Below, one piece after another: positions 1 through 10,018 of a DNA stretch of 64,000 bases. Position numbers and translations under genes: made by a program. A model generated the notes under the pieces. The model made no database searches. It was not told where the DNA came from and saw only the letters and a program-made list of their open reading frames with translations. Source of the DNA: Pedobacter mendelii (lineage in GTDB: Bacteria > Bacteroidota > Bacteroidia > Sphingobacteriales > Sphingobacteriaceae); NCBI RefSeq assembly GCF_014635725.1, contig NZ_BMDJ01000001.1, forward strand, positions 496,001 through 560,000, read 5' to 3'. Positions within the stretch are counted from its first letter, which is position 1; the number at the start of each line of letters is the position of its first letter.

Positions 1-3000
1 ACTGCATAAGTTACGTTCAAATTGTGATTGTAATCTGTTGTGCGACCCAAGCGCTTTAAATTTTCCCAGACCGTATCACGTTTTAAACCTTCTATTCGGC
101 CATCAGGCTCATCAATAATCGAATAATTGGTTGCATTAAAATCTAACTGTAGAGAACGTGTTAAATTCCAGGCGATACCGTAAATACGGCTCATTCTAAA
201 GTTTTTATTAAATGTTGTACCGTAACCACTCTGATAAACAGGAATGGAATTATTCGGATCATTATTTCTTAACGTATTTTCTGAATATAGGCGATCAACA
301 TCAACTCTGAAATTAATGGCACTAGGTAAAATACTAAAGTTAAAATCTCTCAAAATGGCCAGCATGTTCGATTTTATAATCTTCTCAAACGGAGCAAAAC
401 TCTTGGCTTCTTTTGAGTAGCTATACTGTAAAGATCCTCTGTAGTTATTCTGAATACTGCTTTGATTGATAAAATCGCGGTGGTTATATTGAGTGTAAGC
501 ATAACTTACCGCAAAATTTTCTATATCCCAAAGTCGAACTGGTTTGGTATTATTTGTACGTTCCTTACGCACATTGGTAAAGTTAATACCCCTTCGAACG
601 GTATAATCTTGGGCAAAATTTAAAATTGAATCTTTCTGCTCTTTAGTTGCCTGATCTAAAGCATTTTTGAGTTCTATATCTGGTGTTTTCGGATTGTACT
701 GTGGTGTGGCAATTTGCTTAGAATAACTTACATACATTGGGATTTTCACACCCGATTTCTGCGGAAGGAACTTGCCTAACTCAACAGCCGATGAAACATC
801 CAAAAGTGTATTATCCGCCCGGTTTCTTTCACTTACTTTAGAATCGATAGAACCAAAACCAATTGTTGATTTACTGCCTGAGATATTGACATCTGCAAAA
901 TCTGCAAGTTTTAAATTTAACCTGGCAGTTGCAGCCCAACCTCCACGTTCATCAAATTCTGTTAATCTTAACTCATTAAACCAAACCAATACATTTTTAT
1001 CCAATCCATCGTCACTTTCAGGATTAATCTGGCTCCTTAATGGATTTTTAACACCCAACATGTAAACCCTAACTTTACTCATGTCCGGCTGACCTTTAAC
1101 CACAATTGTTCTCGTTCCATCGGTATAGGTAAAAGGAACATTAATTGGCCAGGGCTGTCCATTTGATTGTTTTGCAACATTCCGGGCAAGTTTTGCATTT
1201 TGGAACAATAATAAATCAATATCCATTCTGTTTGCTTCAGGCCAGATCGCATCAGGATCAGTTGTTCCTGCAGACGTTATTTTTAGTGGCAAAATATATT
1301 CGTAATAATTATCCTGGTTATCAGTACCGATCCTTAAAAATGCCTGAACATCGCCATCATTTAGTAATTGGTTATTTATTGCTTCAGCGTGAATAAACAT
1401 TTCCAAATGTTTGTAAGAACGGAAATCGCTGTAAGCCGTTTTAAAAGCTGCACGACCATACCCATCTCTTAACGTTTTTACTGTAACCGATAAAGACTGC
1501 TCGTTTAAACGTGTATCGCCTCGGTAATTACTATAATCTCGCTCACGTATAATTCCTGGAGGTGTAACGTAAGGAATTGGTGATCGTTTTCCATTTTCTT
1601 CAATGTTTACTGTTGAAACCTCAATGGTAGAATTATCAGGCGTTAAAGCAGGCAATGATGGATCGACAATTACCTGATCAGCAGTATTTTTTGTATTATA
1701 TTCTCGCCACTCTCCTCTTATCAATTGTAATTTCGCAAAACGCATTATTGTAGTATCTGCGAAATTTGTCATAAACATTCTTAAAAACCGGATGGATTTA
1801 AAATCCTGAATGTTACCAACCCTTTGCTGATACTCACCAATAGGGATTCTGAACTGATACCATGAAACGGCCTGTGTATTTCCATTAGCCAATTTAACCT
1901 GAGATGTAACTTTATCAGTAATGAAATTTTGTCGGACAGTTAAATCACCCGGACGAACAGATACTTTATACTGAAAATACTCATCACTTTGAGTCATGTT
2001 GTTATCGCGGTTGATATCTTCGCCATCTGGCAATGATGTTGATGCCGAGTTTTCAATACCCAATTCATCTTGCGATTGCTGCGAAGTTTTAGAGTTCCCC
2101 TCTGTACCGTTATACTTTTCGTAACGCTTTAATATACCTGCATTTGCCTGATCTAAGAGTGGGCCTCTGAAATAAGTATAGTCATCCGATGATGGATCGG
2201 AATCAATTAAAGCTGCTGCAGCAGGACTTAACTGAGCTTTAATCGTATTTATGGCTGCTGCGAATTTTGCTCTTTCATTCTCATTTGATAATCCGTCTAA
2301 ACCAACATCCTGAGCCTTACGTGCATCCGGACTATTATCAAATGCCTGAACAACCGGCTGCAATTTTGGTATACGACCCCAGCTTGTTTCATCATACTTT
2401 GTTGGGTCATCGGTTGCAGGCAAACCGTTTTCTAAAGATTTTCTGCCATCCTTTAAAATATCTTCTGATATGTTACCAAGATTAAAATATAAATCGCCAC
2501 CAATAGAGTTGGTTTTATTTATAAACGGATCCATTACCCAAAACTCAATGAAGCCAATATTTAGCGCTTCAAAATCGTTGGTTTCTATTTTGCGTTGAAA
2601 ACCCGCCCAATTATTTCGGGGATTTAGCAGAGTCCCATCACGGTTAAAACCTGCTGTACGAAAATTGTAAGGCCCTCGAATAGTTGGATAATATGCGACA
2701 TCAAGCGTTGTAATATTTAAAGCCTGACCAGTTGCGGTTTGTTTGAAAGGAAAAACTTCTTGCTCTATAACCTCTCTAACATAATTATTAGATAGCTCAT
2801 TTCTGTTATTACGAATGTTGGCAGGCGTTGTTGATGCCGCAGAATTATAGAAGGTTGGGTCGATATTGTAGAAAGCAACCCTTGCCCGATTATAACCATA
2901 AGTCAAATCATTAACCAGCTGCGATTCTGAAAACATTTGTGGTGTTCCTGATAACTGCCAGGAAATTGCACTTTTTAAATCAATAACCGATCGTGATGCT

Positions 3001-5591
3001 TCAAAATCATCTAAATAACTTACACCATTTTTACTTCCTGCAAAATCTAAAGCCCTTGGATGCCCAGGAATTAATTGGGCATATTCACCATAAAAGGTAA
3101 CACTCGAAGGTGCTTTTGTAGATATAAAAGGGAGTTTATCTACGAGTTTGGTTAAAAATCTTGATGGTGAGCTGTAATTAACATCTGCACCCCAAATGGT
3201 ATTTGAAATTGGTTCTTCACCGAGATTTACCTTTTGAGTGAGGGGTTTCTCAGTAAGATTCATAATTGTACCGCCAAAATTTAATTTATTGTTTACGCGA
3301 TAATCTAATCGGGTTCCGAAAAGAGACCGTTGCTGTAGTCCAAAAAGCTCATTATTTTCTGTTGTGATTCTAATTGGCTGGCCAGATATTAATAAAGCCT
3401 GATTGATTATGCTTACTCTTCCACCCTGGTAATCTACTGTAAAATCTACACCTTCAGTTAAAGGCATCGTACCTGCAAAAACTTTAACCGAGCCTTCAGG
3501 AACATTAATTGCATTTAAACTGAATTCTGACGATACATCTGATTGATAATTACCCTTAATGATGTACCTGTTTTTGTTTTGAAAAAGTTGCTTGGCAATA
3601 AGTTGAGTCGAATCGTATAAAGCAGTAAAAGTATATTTATCAATTAAAGCCTGTTCTCCTGGTGTAAATTTAGCAGCTAAATCTTTACCAAAAGGTTCTA
3701 TATTGGGGAAGATAATCCGACCATTAGCAGGGTCTATCGTAATATATCCGGTGTTGGTATTGGTAATTAATGAAGCCAGACCAGAGCTGGATAAGTTAGA
3801 GCCAAAGGTGCTACTACTATTTGCTGTATAAGAGTTTGAAGCAGAACCAAACGCATTATTTGCAGGAACAAAGTCGAAAACACCATCCGATCTTCTTTCA
3901 TTTTGCTGATTTAACCTATCAAATTCGACCAGATTAATCCATTGCTTATTTGCCGTATTTTGACCTTCGGTCATTACTGGGTTTTCTACACCACTTTCAT
4001 TATCTATTCGGTAAATATCTAATCTAAAATTTTGACTGCTAATTTGATAACCACCTATAGAATAGATGTTTTTCATCATTAAATCCCAGGTCGGCAGGTT
4101 AATCTTTGTGGTTTCATTTTTTAATAATTTCGCATATAAAACCTTCGGATTGGTTGCATCGAAAGTAACATCAGTAGAAAATTCTCCAACCTGGTATTCA
4201 ACACCATTATAAGTATATCGATAAGCAACAGCTAAAACTTCATCAGAATTTAAAGCATTATTTAAAGAAATGTAACCAAGCTGAGGTTGGAAAGTAAACT
4301 CCCTATCCGTTAATTTCCTTGCGTAAGTAAGTTTGGCAAAGTTATCTGTAGCACCGTTAGCCTGAAAATAAGAAATTACATCGTTAGAATTGGTAAATCT
4401 TGCACCTGCCGGCAAATTTTGCAATAAGTTATTCGATTGTTGAGGAAAACCTGTTGCAGTAGTACCACCAGGTAATGCAGAACTGCCTCCTGTTATCAGC
4501 GCTGTATTATACGGCACATTTTCACCCAAGTCAAGAAAACCCAATACATCTCTTGAATCTGTTGTGCTTCCGGCTTTATTGGTTATCCAAACCTCAATTT
4601 TGGTAATTTGAATTGGAGAAGTGATTATCGGAGCGTTTGCCAGATTTTTGTTATAATTATTACGGAAATATTGTGCTAAAAAGTAATGTCGGTTACCCTC
4701 ATAGTTATCGGCGCTTAAGCGAAACTCATTAGATTGAGCACCATTCGTAATCTTTATCTCACGCGATTGAGATTTTTGTTGCGTGTAAACACTCGTTATA
4801 TTTAATTTACCAAATTGTAATTGAGTTTTTAAACCAAATAACGCCTGCGTTCCAGTAATCAAACTCGTATTTAGGGGCAAACTTACATTACCAGCTTCAA
4901 TTTTTTTTATTATATCGTCTGGCCCGCCTGTATAATCTAATTTAATTTGATTTTCGAAATCGAACTGTGCTTCGGTATTATAATTACTCTTAATTTTAAG
5001 CTTAGTACCAATGTTCCCAACCAAATCCATTTGAATACGCTGATTAAAATCAAAATTAGTTTGAACGCGTTGACGCTCGTTAAAAAGTGGGTTTTCGTTT
5101 TTATTTATCCGACCTAAAAAAGTAAGTTCCGCCTCGCCACGTGGTTGAATATCGATAGTTGTTCCGCCAAATAGTTTCTCGAATGCTTTGCTGTTAATCT
5201 GTATTTGAGGAATTATTCCTGTGTTACGAAAATCGCTTACTTCGGCATTAGAAATGCTTCGCCAATTATTCCTTTTTATTTCGCTGTTAACCAGCCTTTG
5301 ATATTCATCAACAGTTAAGTATTGAGTATTGGTAACATATTTATCGCCAACAAGATCCTTAATGATATAACGTTTATTTTTTGCATCATATTCAACTACC
5401 CTTTTAATACCATTAGGTAAAGGGTAAAAAGGATTAGTTGTTGGACTTAAGCCAAGTAATTGTTTTTCGCGTAAGCTAAAGTTATTTTTTAACAAAGCGG
5501 TATCGGCTCTGCCTGTAACAACCTGGGATGAGGCGTATTTAGCGGCAAATAAAAGTGGGATGAGAATGAGTAGGGTAAATATTCTCTTCAA
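1..5591 (-). CDS. sprA: SprA, outer-membrane translocon of the type IX secretion / gliding system (3' end beyond window)
   Basis: SprA forms the very large outer-membrane barrel through which type IX secretion substrates cross, and is needed for gliding in Flavobacteria. About 1,863 codons are open on the minus strand and run off the left edge, so the last few hundred residues of a roughly 2,400-residue family are missing. The start is TTG at 5591: an in-frame TAA lies only three codons upstream and no ATG/GTG precedes the signal peptide (LKRIFTLLILIPLLFAAKYA). Family-typical segments are visible near residues 200-260, such as NYNTEAQFDFENQIKLDYTG, KIEAGNVSLPLNTSLITG and ALFGLKTQLQFGKL. It starts 12 bases after the ruvA stop, so probably belongs to a maeB-ruvA-sprA transcript, an order known elsewhere in Bacteroidota. 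No frameshift was seen where I checked, at the N-terminus and at the cut end. Confidence 0.92.
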   Translation of the reverse strand, partial: MKRIFTLLILIPLLFAAKYASSQVVTGRADTALLKNNFSLREKQLLGLSPTTNPFYPLPNGIKRVVEYDAKNKRYIIKDLVGDKYVTNTQYLTVDEYQRLVNSEIKRNNWRSISNAEVSDFRNTGIIPQIQINSKAFEKLFGGTTIDIQPRGEAELTFLGRINKNENPLFNERQRVQTNFDFNQRIQMDLVGNIGTKLKIKSNYNTEAQFDFENQIKLDYTGGPDDIIKKIEAGNVSLPLNTSLITGTQALFGLKTQLQFGKLNITSVYTQQKSQSREIKITNGAQSNEFRLSADNYEGNRHYFLAQYFRNNYNKNLANAPIITSPIQITKIEVWITNKAGSTTDSRDVLGFLDLGENVPYNTALITGGSSALPGGTTATGFPQQSNNLLQNLPAGARFTNSNDVISYFQANGATDNFAKLTYARKLTDREFTFQPQLGYISLNNALNSDEVLAVAYRYTYNGVEYQVGEFSTDVTFDATNPKVLYAKLLKNETTKINLPTWDLMMKNIYSIGGYQISSQNFRLDIYRIDNESGVENPVMTEGQNTANKQWINLVEFDRLNQQNERRSDGVFDFVPANNAFGSASNSYTANSSSTFGSNLSSSGLASLITNTNTGYITIDPANGRIIFPNIEPFGKDLAAKFTPGEQALIDKYTFTALYDSTQLIAKQLFQNKNRYIIKGNYQSDVSSEFSLNAINVPEGSVKVFAGTMPLTEGVDFTVDYQGGRVSIINQALLISGQPIRITTENNELFGLQQRSLFGTRLDYRVNNKLNFGGTIMNLTEKPLTQKVNLGEEPISNTIWGADVNYSSPSRFLTKLVDKLPFISTKAPSSVTFYGEYAQLIPGHPRALDFAGSKNGVSYLDDFEASRSVIDLKSAISWQLSGTPQMFSESQLVNDLTYGYNRARVAFYNIDPTFYNSAASTTPANIRNNRNELSNNYVREVIEQEVFPFKQTATGQALNITTLDVAYYPTIRGPYNFRTAGFNRDGTLLNPRNNWAGFQRKIETNDFEALNIGFIEFWVMDPFINKTNSIGGDLYFNLGNISEDILKDGRKSLENGLPATDDPTKYDETSWGRIPKLQPVVQAFDNSPDARKAQDVGLDGLSNENERAKFAAAINTIKAQLSPAAAALIDSDPSSDDYTYFRGPLLDQANAGILKRYEKYNGTEGNSKTSQQSQDELGIENSASTSLPDGEDINRDNNMTQSDEYFQYKVSVRPGDLTVRQNFITDKVTSQVKLANGNTQAVSWYQFRIPIGEYQQRVGNIQDFKSIRFLRMFMTNFADTTIMRFAKLQLIRGEWREYNTKNTADQVIVDPSLPALTPDNSTIEVSTVNIEENGKRSPIPYVTPPGIIRERDYSNYRGDTRLNEQSLSVTVKTLRDGYGRAAFKTAYSDFRSYKHLEMFIHAEAINNQLLNDGDVQAFLRIGTDNQDNYYEYILPLKITSAGTTDPDAIWPEANRMDIDLLLFQNAKLARNVAKQSNGQPWPINVPFTYTDGTRTIVVKGQPDMSKVRVYMLGVKNPLRSQINPESDDGLDKNVLVWFNELRLTEFDERGGWAATARLNLKLADFADVNISGSKSTIGFGSIDSKVSERNRADNTLLDVSSAVELGKFLPQKSGVKIPMYVSYSKQIATPQYNPKTPDIELKNALDQATKEQKDSILNFAQDYTVRRGINFTNVRKERTNNTKPVRLWDIENFAVSYAYTQYNHRDFINQSSIQNNYRGSLQYSYSKEAKSFAPFEKIIKSNMLAILRDFNFSILPSAINFRVDVDRLYSENTLRNNDPNNSIPVYQSGYGTTFNKNFRMSRIYGIAWNLTRSLQLDFNATNYSIIDEPDGRIEGLKRDTVWENLKRLGRTTDYNHNLNVTYA

Positions 5592-5603
5592 AGGCGGTTA
5601 GAT

Positions 5604-6188
5604 CTATAAGTTTTTCAAAGCTTGTTTAATTAGTTGCTCTACCGAAAGCGTTCCTTCTGTCACTTTTAAAATCTGATCGATAGTTTTTTCGGCTGTTTGT
5701 TTGGCGAAACCAAGCATCACTAATGCAGATAACGCTTCATCTTTAACGGTATTGTGTTGAGGCATAGAAATTAATGAATCTACACCTTCCTTTTTTAATT
5801 TATCCTGTAATTCCAAAACCAAACGCTGGGCAGTTTTAGCTCCAAGACCTTTAATCCGTTGAATTAAAGGATAATCTGCTTGCACAATTGCAGTTTGTAT
5901 TTCAACAGGAGTTATCGAAGATAATATCATTCTACCTGTATTCGGGCCAATACCTGAAACAGATATTAAGTGTAAAAATAAACGACGCTCGCCTTCATCT
6001 ACAAATCCGTATAAAGTATGTGCATCTTCTTTAACATGTAACCAGGTATATAACTTGCAACGTTCTGCATCAGCTAAGCCGCTGTAAGTATTTAAAGAAA
6101 TATTAATATGATAGCCTATACCTCCGGCTTCAACCACAACATAAGCAGGGTTTTTAAAAGTTAATTTACCATCGATATAGGCGTACAT
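5604..6188 (-). CDS. ruvA: Holliday junction branch migration protein RuvA
   Basis: RuvA binds four-way DNA junctions as a tetramer and recruits the RuvB motor for branch migration during recombinational repair. The 194 residues match the usual length. The N-terminal OB fold (MYAYIDGKLTFKNPAYVVVE), the central helix-hairpin-helix pair (LISVSGIGPNTGRMIL and RIKGLGAKTAQRLVLEL) and the C-terminal RuvB-contact domain (about 145-194, DEALSALVMLGFAKQTAEKT) are all recognisable. It lies between maeB and sprA on the same strand, 53 bases after maeB and 12 bases before sprA. The spacer to maeB carries AT-rich words of the TTTTAGATTT type but no clear promoter. ruvB and ruvC are not in the window. Confidence 0.96.
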   Translation of the reverse strand: MYAYIDGKLTFKNPAYVVVEAGGIGYHINISLNTYSGLADAERCKLYTWLHVKEDAHTLYGFVDEGERRLFLHLISVSGIGPNTGRMILSSITPVEIQTAIVQADYPLIQRIKGLGAKTAQRLVLELQDKLKKEGVDSLISMPQHNTVKDEALSALVMLGFAKQTAEKTIDQILKVTEGTLSVEQLIKQALKNL

Positions 6189-6241
6189 TTGATTTACGAT
6201 TCTAGATTTACGATTTTAGATTTGTAATCTCTAAAATCAAT

Positions 6242-8563
6242 TTATTTTTTAACTGATGTTTTCCCGAATATCCCTTTTTTTTGTGAAGCTGCCAATTCTT
6301 CTTTAGCCTGCACATCTACAACAGCAATGGTTACCATGTTAACAATTTCGCGTACTGAACTACCCAACTGAACAATATGAACAGGTTTATTTAATCCTAA
6401 TAAAATTGGTCCTACAGCTTCTGCACCACCTAATTCCTGCAATAATTTGTAGGCAATATTACCCGATTCTAAGTTAGGAAATATTAAGGTATTTGCAGGT
6501 GCATTTGCTAAAGTACTGAAAGGAAAATTATCTTTTAATAATTCGTTATTGATGGCAAAGTTTCCCTGCATCTCTCCATCCACAACTACATCGGGATGTT
6601 CTTTATGAAGAATACTCACGGCTTTTCTAACTTTTTCAGGCACAACACCGTCATTTGAGCCAAAGTTAGAATAAGAAAGAACAGCTACACGAGGTTTTAT
6701 GTTAAACTGTTTAACAGATTTTGCGACCAACAGTGTAATATCGACTAATTCCTCGGCGGTTGGATCTACATTTACAGTTGTATCACCAAAAAAGACAGGG
6801 CCTTTTTTAGTCATCATCATATACATACCAGCAACACGTTTAACTGCTGGATCTGCACCAATAACATGTAAAGCAGGTTTTATTGTGGATCCATAATCTT
6901 TGGTTAAACCAGAAATCATAGCATCGGCTTCTCCGAATTCGACCATGGACGCACCGAAATAGTTGCGGTCTCGTAATAGTTTTATCGCATCTCTTTCCGA
7001 AATCCCCTTGCGCTGGCGCTTTTGATAAAGTGCGTTTGCGTATTTTTTGGTTTTTTCTGGCTCTTGCATCTGGTCGATGATTTCAACGCCTTCCAATTCT
7101 AAGGCATGCGAATCGATTATTGCTTGTATTTTATCTTTATTGCCTAAAAGAATAGGAATTGCAATTTTTTCATCGCGAACAATTTGTGCTGCTTTCAAAA
7201 TCTTATAGTTATCCGCTTCAGCAAAAACCACGCATTTAGGATCTGACTTGGCCTTGTTGGTAATGGCTCGCATAATTGCATCATCCAAACCTAAGCGTTT
7301 TCTAAGTTCTTCGCTGTATGCATCCCAATCGGTAATGGCCTTTCTGGCAACGCCGCTTTCTATGGCCGCCTTTGCTACGGCGATAGAAACTTCGGTAATT
7401 AACCTAAAATCGACTGGTTTTGGAATGATATAATCTCTGCCGAATTTCAAATTACGGGCATTATAAGCAAGATTAACTGCTTCAGGAACAGATTTTTTAG
7501 CTAATTCAGCAATCGCTTTAACGGCAGCAATTTTCATAGCCTCGTTTATACTGGTTGCACGAACATCTAAAGCACCACGAAAAATATAAGGAAAACCCAA
7601 AACATTATTCACCTGATTCGGATAATCAGAACGACCTGTAGCCATAATTAAATCTTTGCGGGTTTTAACCGCCAGTTCGTAAGCAATTTCCGGATTAGGA
7701 TTTGCCATTGCAAAAACAATTGGATTTTTTGCCATACCAACCAACATTTCTGGCTGGATAACGTTACCGGCAGATAGACCAATGAAAACATCAGCACCTT
7801 TCATGGCATCGCCAATGGTTTTAATATCTGTTCTGAAAGTCGCGAAACTCATTCGCATTTCATCCAAATCGGTACGGTGAATATCGATTAGTCCATTAAT
7901 ATCGAACATCACCAGGTTCTCCCGCTTTACACCAAGCGATAAATACATTTTAGAACACGACACCGCAGCGGCACCTGCTCCACTTACTACAACTTTAATT
8001 TTATCAATTTTTTTCTTCTGGATTTCGCATGCATTCAATAATGCTGCACCAGAAATAATTGCTGTTCCGTGTTGGTCATCGTGCATTACAGGAATATTCA
8101 TTTCCTGCTTTAACCGCCGCTCGATTTCGAAACATTCTGGCGCTTTAATATCTTCTAAGTTAACACCACCAAATGTTGGCTCTAAAGCCTTAACGATTTT
8201 TACAAAATCATCCACATTTTTGGTGTCTAATTCTAAATCGAATACATCAATATCAGCAAAGATTTTAAAGAGCAAACCTTTTCCTTCCATTACCGGTTTA
8301 CCCGCCTCAGGACCAATATCGCCAAGACCTAAAACCGCTGTGCCATTGCTAATTACTGCAACCAGATTCCCTTTTGCAGTATATTTATAAACATCTTCTT
8401 TATTTTCTGCTATTCTTAAACAAGGTTCGGCAACACCAGGCGAATAAGCCAGTGTTAAATCGCGTTGAGAATTTGTTGGTTTTGTTGGAACTACTTGTAT
8501 CTTTCCCGGCCGCCCTTGCGAGTGGTAATCAAGCGCATCTTGCTTTCTGTTTTTATTACTCAT
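6242..8563 (-). CDS. maeB: NADP-dependent malic enzyme with C-terminal phosphotransacetylase-like domain
   Basis: Oxidatively decarboxylates malate to pyruvate with reduction of NADP, linking the TCA cycle to acetyl-CoA and NADPH supply. The 773 residues match the large hybrid MaeB class. Residues ~1-425 are the malic enzyme domain, with YSPGVAEPCLRIA, the lysine region MEGKGLLFK, metal-site segment GVNLEDIKAPECFEIERR, DDQHGTAIISGAALLNA and the dinucleotide loop VVSGAGAAAVSC. Residues ~435-760 resemble phosphotransacetylase (VVFAEADNYKILKAAQIV onward); in characterised homologues this domain is regulatory, sensing acetyl-CoA, rather than catalytic. The start is the ATG at 8563, with a -7 element TACCTTTG about 25 bases upstream. 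First gene of the likely maeB-ruvA-sprA unit. Confidence 0.94.
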   Translation of the reverse strand: MSNKNRKQDALDYHSQGRPGKIQVVPTKPTNSQRDLTLAYSPGVAEPCLRIAENKEDVYKYTAKGNLVAVISNGTAVLGLGDIGPEAGKPVMEGKGLLFKIFADIDVFDLELDTKNVDDFVKIVKALEPTFGGVNLEDIKAPECFEIERRLKQEMNIPVMHDDQHGTAIISGAALLNACEIQKKKIDKIKVVVSGAGAAAVSCSKMYLSLGVKRENLVMFDINGLIDIHRTDLDEMRMSFATFRTDIKTIGDAMKGADVFIGLSAGNVIQPEMLVGMAKNPIVFAMANPNPEIAYELAVKTRKDLIMATGRSDYPNQVNNVLGFPYIFRGALDVRATSINEAMKIAAVKAIAELAKKSVPEAVNLAYNARNLKFGRDYIIPKPVDFRLITEVSIAVAKAAIESGVARKAITDWDAYSEELRKRLGLDDAIMRAITNKAKSDPKCVVFAEADNYKILKAAQIVRDEKIAIPILLGNKDKIQAIIDSHALELEGVEIIDQMQEPEKTKKYANALYQKRQRKGISERDAIKLLRDRNYFGASMVEFGEADAMISGLTKDYGSTIKPALHVIGADPAVKRVAGMYMMMTKKGPVFFGDTTVNVDPTAEELVDITLLVAKSVKQFNIKPRVAVLSYSNFGSNDGVVPEKVRKAVSILHKEHPDVVVDGEMQGNFAINNELLKDNFPFSTLANAPANTLIFPNLESGNIAYKLLQELGGAEAVGPILLGLNKPVHIVQLGSSVREIVNMVTIAVVDVQAKEELAASQKKGIFGKTSVKK

Positions 8564-8588
8564 TAATTGTAACTAAATAGTGACGACA

Positions 8589-8596
8589 CAAAGGTA
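8589..8596 (-). promoter_or_regulatory. -7 promoter element for maeB
   Basis: Reading on the minus strand the bases are TACCTTTG, an exact match to the Bacteroidota -7 consensus TAnnTTTG. A TTTC sequence sits about 20 bases further upstream in place of the TTTG/TTG -33 box. Transcription would begin near 8583, giving a 5' leader of about 20 bases for maeB. It is inferred from motif and position only. Confidence 0.5.
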
Positions 8597-8701
8597 CAAT
8601 TCTTTTATGGTGGGTTGAAATAAATAAGAAAATGAATAAAGTGGGTGAAAAAAGTTTTTGTGCTCGAGTTGAATTTTTTATATTTAATTGCAGAAATATT
8701 A

Positions 8702-9343
8702 TTATAATGTGCTAATGCTGTTGAATACATTCTTTTTACTCTCTGAATCATCCATAAAAGATTCTATAAGCTTTTGTAACGCTTCAATTTGCTTCTTAGA
8801 TTTTGTATCACTATAATAAGATGAAATCTTATTTAGATATTCTATTGCCACAACTTTACCCTTATAAAACATAAGCATATAGGCAACAACCTCATCATAA
8901 TACGAATTTTTTCGCCTGTGCTGAGCAACATTTTTCAATGCTAAATCGTATGATTTTTTATAATATGGAATAGCTAAATTCCTTTTTTTCAGATAGCTTT
9001 CGTAAATAACGCCTAATTTAATATACGAATTGAGATCTTCAGGATTATTCAAAATCATTCGATTTACAACTGATATTGCAGAATTGTACTTTTTTAAACT
9101 TAGCAAAGGTCTGAGTTTGTTTGAGTAAGCAGAATTGTATGTAGGCTCAATAATTGTAGCGCTATCAAGAATCTTAATAATTTGACGATTAAGTATATTG
9201 TCTCTTGCACTAGAAGTCATGAGTAACTTAAAAGCCTTGGTATTTAAAGCAAATGCTTTGGAATTGTGCTTTACTTTGTTGACTTGAGCTAAAAGGGCAA
9301 CTGGTAAAATCAAAAGAAAAACTAGAAATATTTTGAAAGACAT
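8702..9343 (-). CDS. Exported hypothetical protein with TPR-like helices
   Basis: I do not recognise a named family. The 213-residue product begins with a cleavable signal peptide (MSFKIFLVFLLILPVALLAQ), so it is probably periplasmic. The rest is Lys/Tyr/Ser-rich and helical; residues ~75-140 (LLSLKKYNSAISVVNRMILN then DLNSYIKLGVIYESYL) have the spacing of two tetratricopeptide repeats, suggesting a protein-protein scaffold. It stands alone: maeB starts about 140 bases away with its own promoter, and the next gene ends 88 bases upstream. The low-GC, hypothetical-rich stretch 8.7-10.4 kb looks accessory compared with the conserved genes on either side. Confidence 0.72.
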   Translation of the reverse strand: MSFKIFLVFLLILPVALLAQVNKVKHNSKAFALNTKAFKLLMTSSARDNILNRQIIKILDSATIIEPTYNSAYSNKLRPLLSLKKYNSAISVVNRMILNNPEDLNSYIKLGVIYESYLKKRNLAIPYYKKSYDLALKNVAQHRRKNSYYDEVVAYMLMFYKGKVVAIEYLNKISSYYSDTKSKKQIEALQKLIESFMDDSESKKNVFNSISTL

Positions 9344-9430
9344 TATTTAGATTTAGGTAGAATCAAATTTAAGTCCAAATCAATAAGACAAATTCGGAAA
9401 GTATTTAGAATTATTTTTTAAAAAACATCT

Positions 9431-9838
9431 TTACTCAACTCGTTTCATGTAATAGCCTGCTAAATTATCATTAATAAATTGTTTATCATTCATCTTAAAG
9501 ACAAAATAAAGCCTAATTTCATTTTTACTTAATCGATGGTATTTCATATAACCTGATTCAGTAAGTAAGGAATTCATAAAATGCTTCCTTTCAATAAGTG
9601 TATCACCATTTATAGGATTTATAAACATTCTTATTTTATTAGAACCGGTATGGCCGCCCATGTTATAATAAAAAACATTTTTATCAATTTTCAAAGTAGT
9701 TTTAACAACGGTTGTATCTTTTAAGGTTTTAGAAATCCATTCGCCTCTCCATTTTCCTTGTAGCTCGGCTTCAATGTCTTTCCTACTGGCTTCGAGGTTA
9801 CAACTTAAAAGTATTAAACAAATAAATATAAAACACAA
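9431..9838 (-). CDS. Small putative lipoprotein, hypothetical
   Basis: The 135-residue protein starts with a short hydrophobic segment ending in a lipobox-like LLSC at residues ~10-13 (MCFIFICLILLSCNLEA), so it is probably anchored to a membrane by lipidation. The body has alternating polar and beta-prone segments (GKWRGEWISKTL, TTLKIDKNVFYYNMGG, EIRLYFVFKMND), the pattern of small lipocalin-like or beta-sandwich lipoproteins in Bacteroidota that begin with a 'GKW' strand. No catalytic motif is visible. It is separated from both neighbours by 90-170 bases and its promoter could not be identified. Function unknown. Confidence 0.65.
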   Translation of the reverse strand: MCFIFICLILLSCNLEASRKDIEAELQGKWRGEWISKTLKDTTVVKTTLKIDKNVFYYNMGGHTGSNKIRMFINPINGDTLIERKHFMNSLLTESGYMKYHRLSKNEIRLYFVFKMNDKQFINDNLAGYYMKRVE

Positions 9839-9934
9839 ACCAACTAATGAAAAATTTTTATTTTACTGATTGATATCTTGCATTATGGCTGATAAAATCT
9901 TGAAACTGTAAACTATTTTGATATTCTAAATCAT

Positions 9935-10018
9935 TACGCCATCAAACTTCTTTGCAATTTCTGAAAGCGTATCGCTAGAATTAAAGACGATATTGTATTT
10001 AAATTTTAAGGTATCCAT
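9935..10018 (-). pseudogene. Frameshifted remnant of a LysM domain
   Basis: On the minus strand the bases read YNIVFNSSDTLSE in one frame and then, after what looks like a single-base deletion near 9960, IAKKFDGV in another. Together these match the start of a LysM repeat and resemble YKVKRGDTLSEIAEKFEG at the end of the nearby mltD (10567-11970). The in-frame reading from the ATG at 10018 gives only 27 codons. It overlaps the 3' end of the neighbouring DUF3592-like gene by 13 bases. It is best read as debris of a duplicated or decayed LysM gene; a chance match is possible given the short length. Confidence 0.42.

Noticed and set aside
772..2485. Plus-strand reading frames opposite sprA (e.g. 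772-1065, 1145-1396, 2267-2485)
   Set aside because: They lie antisense to a continuous, family-matching SprA frame and have no recognisable protein features.
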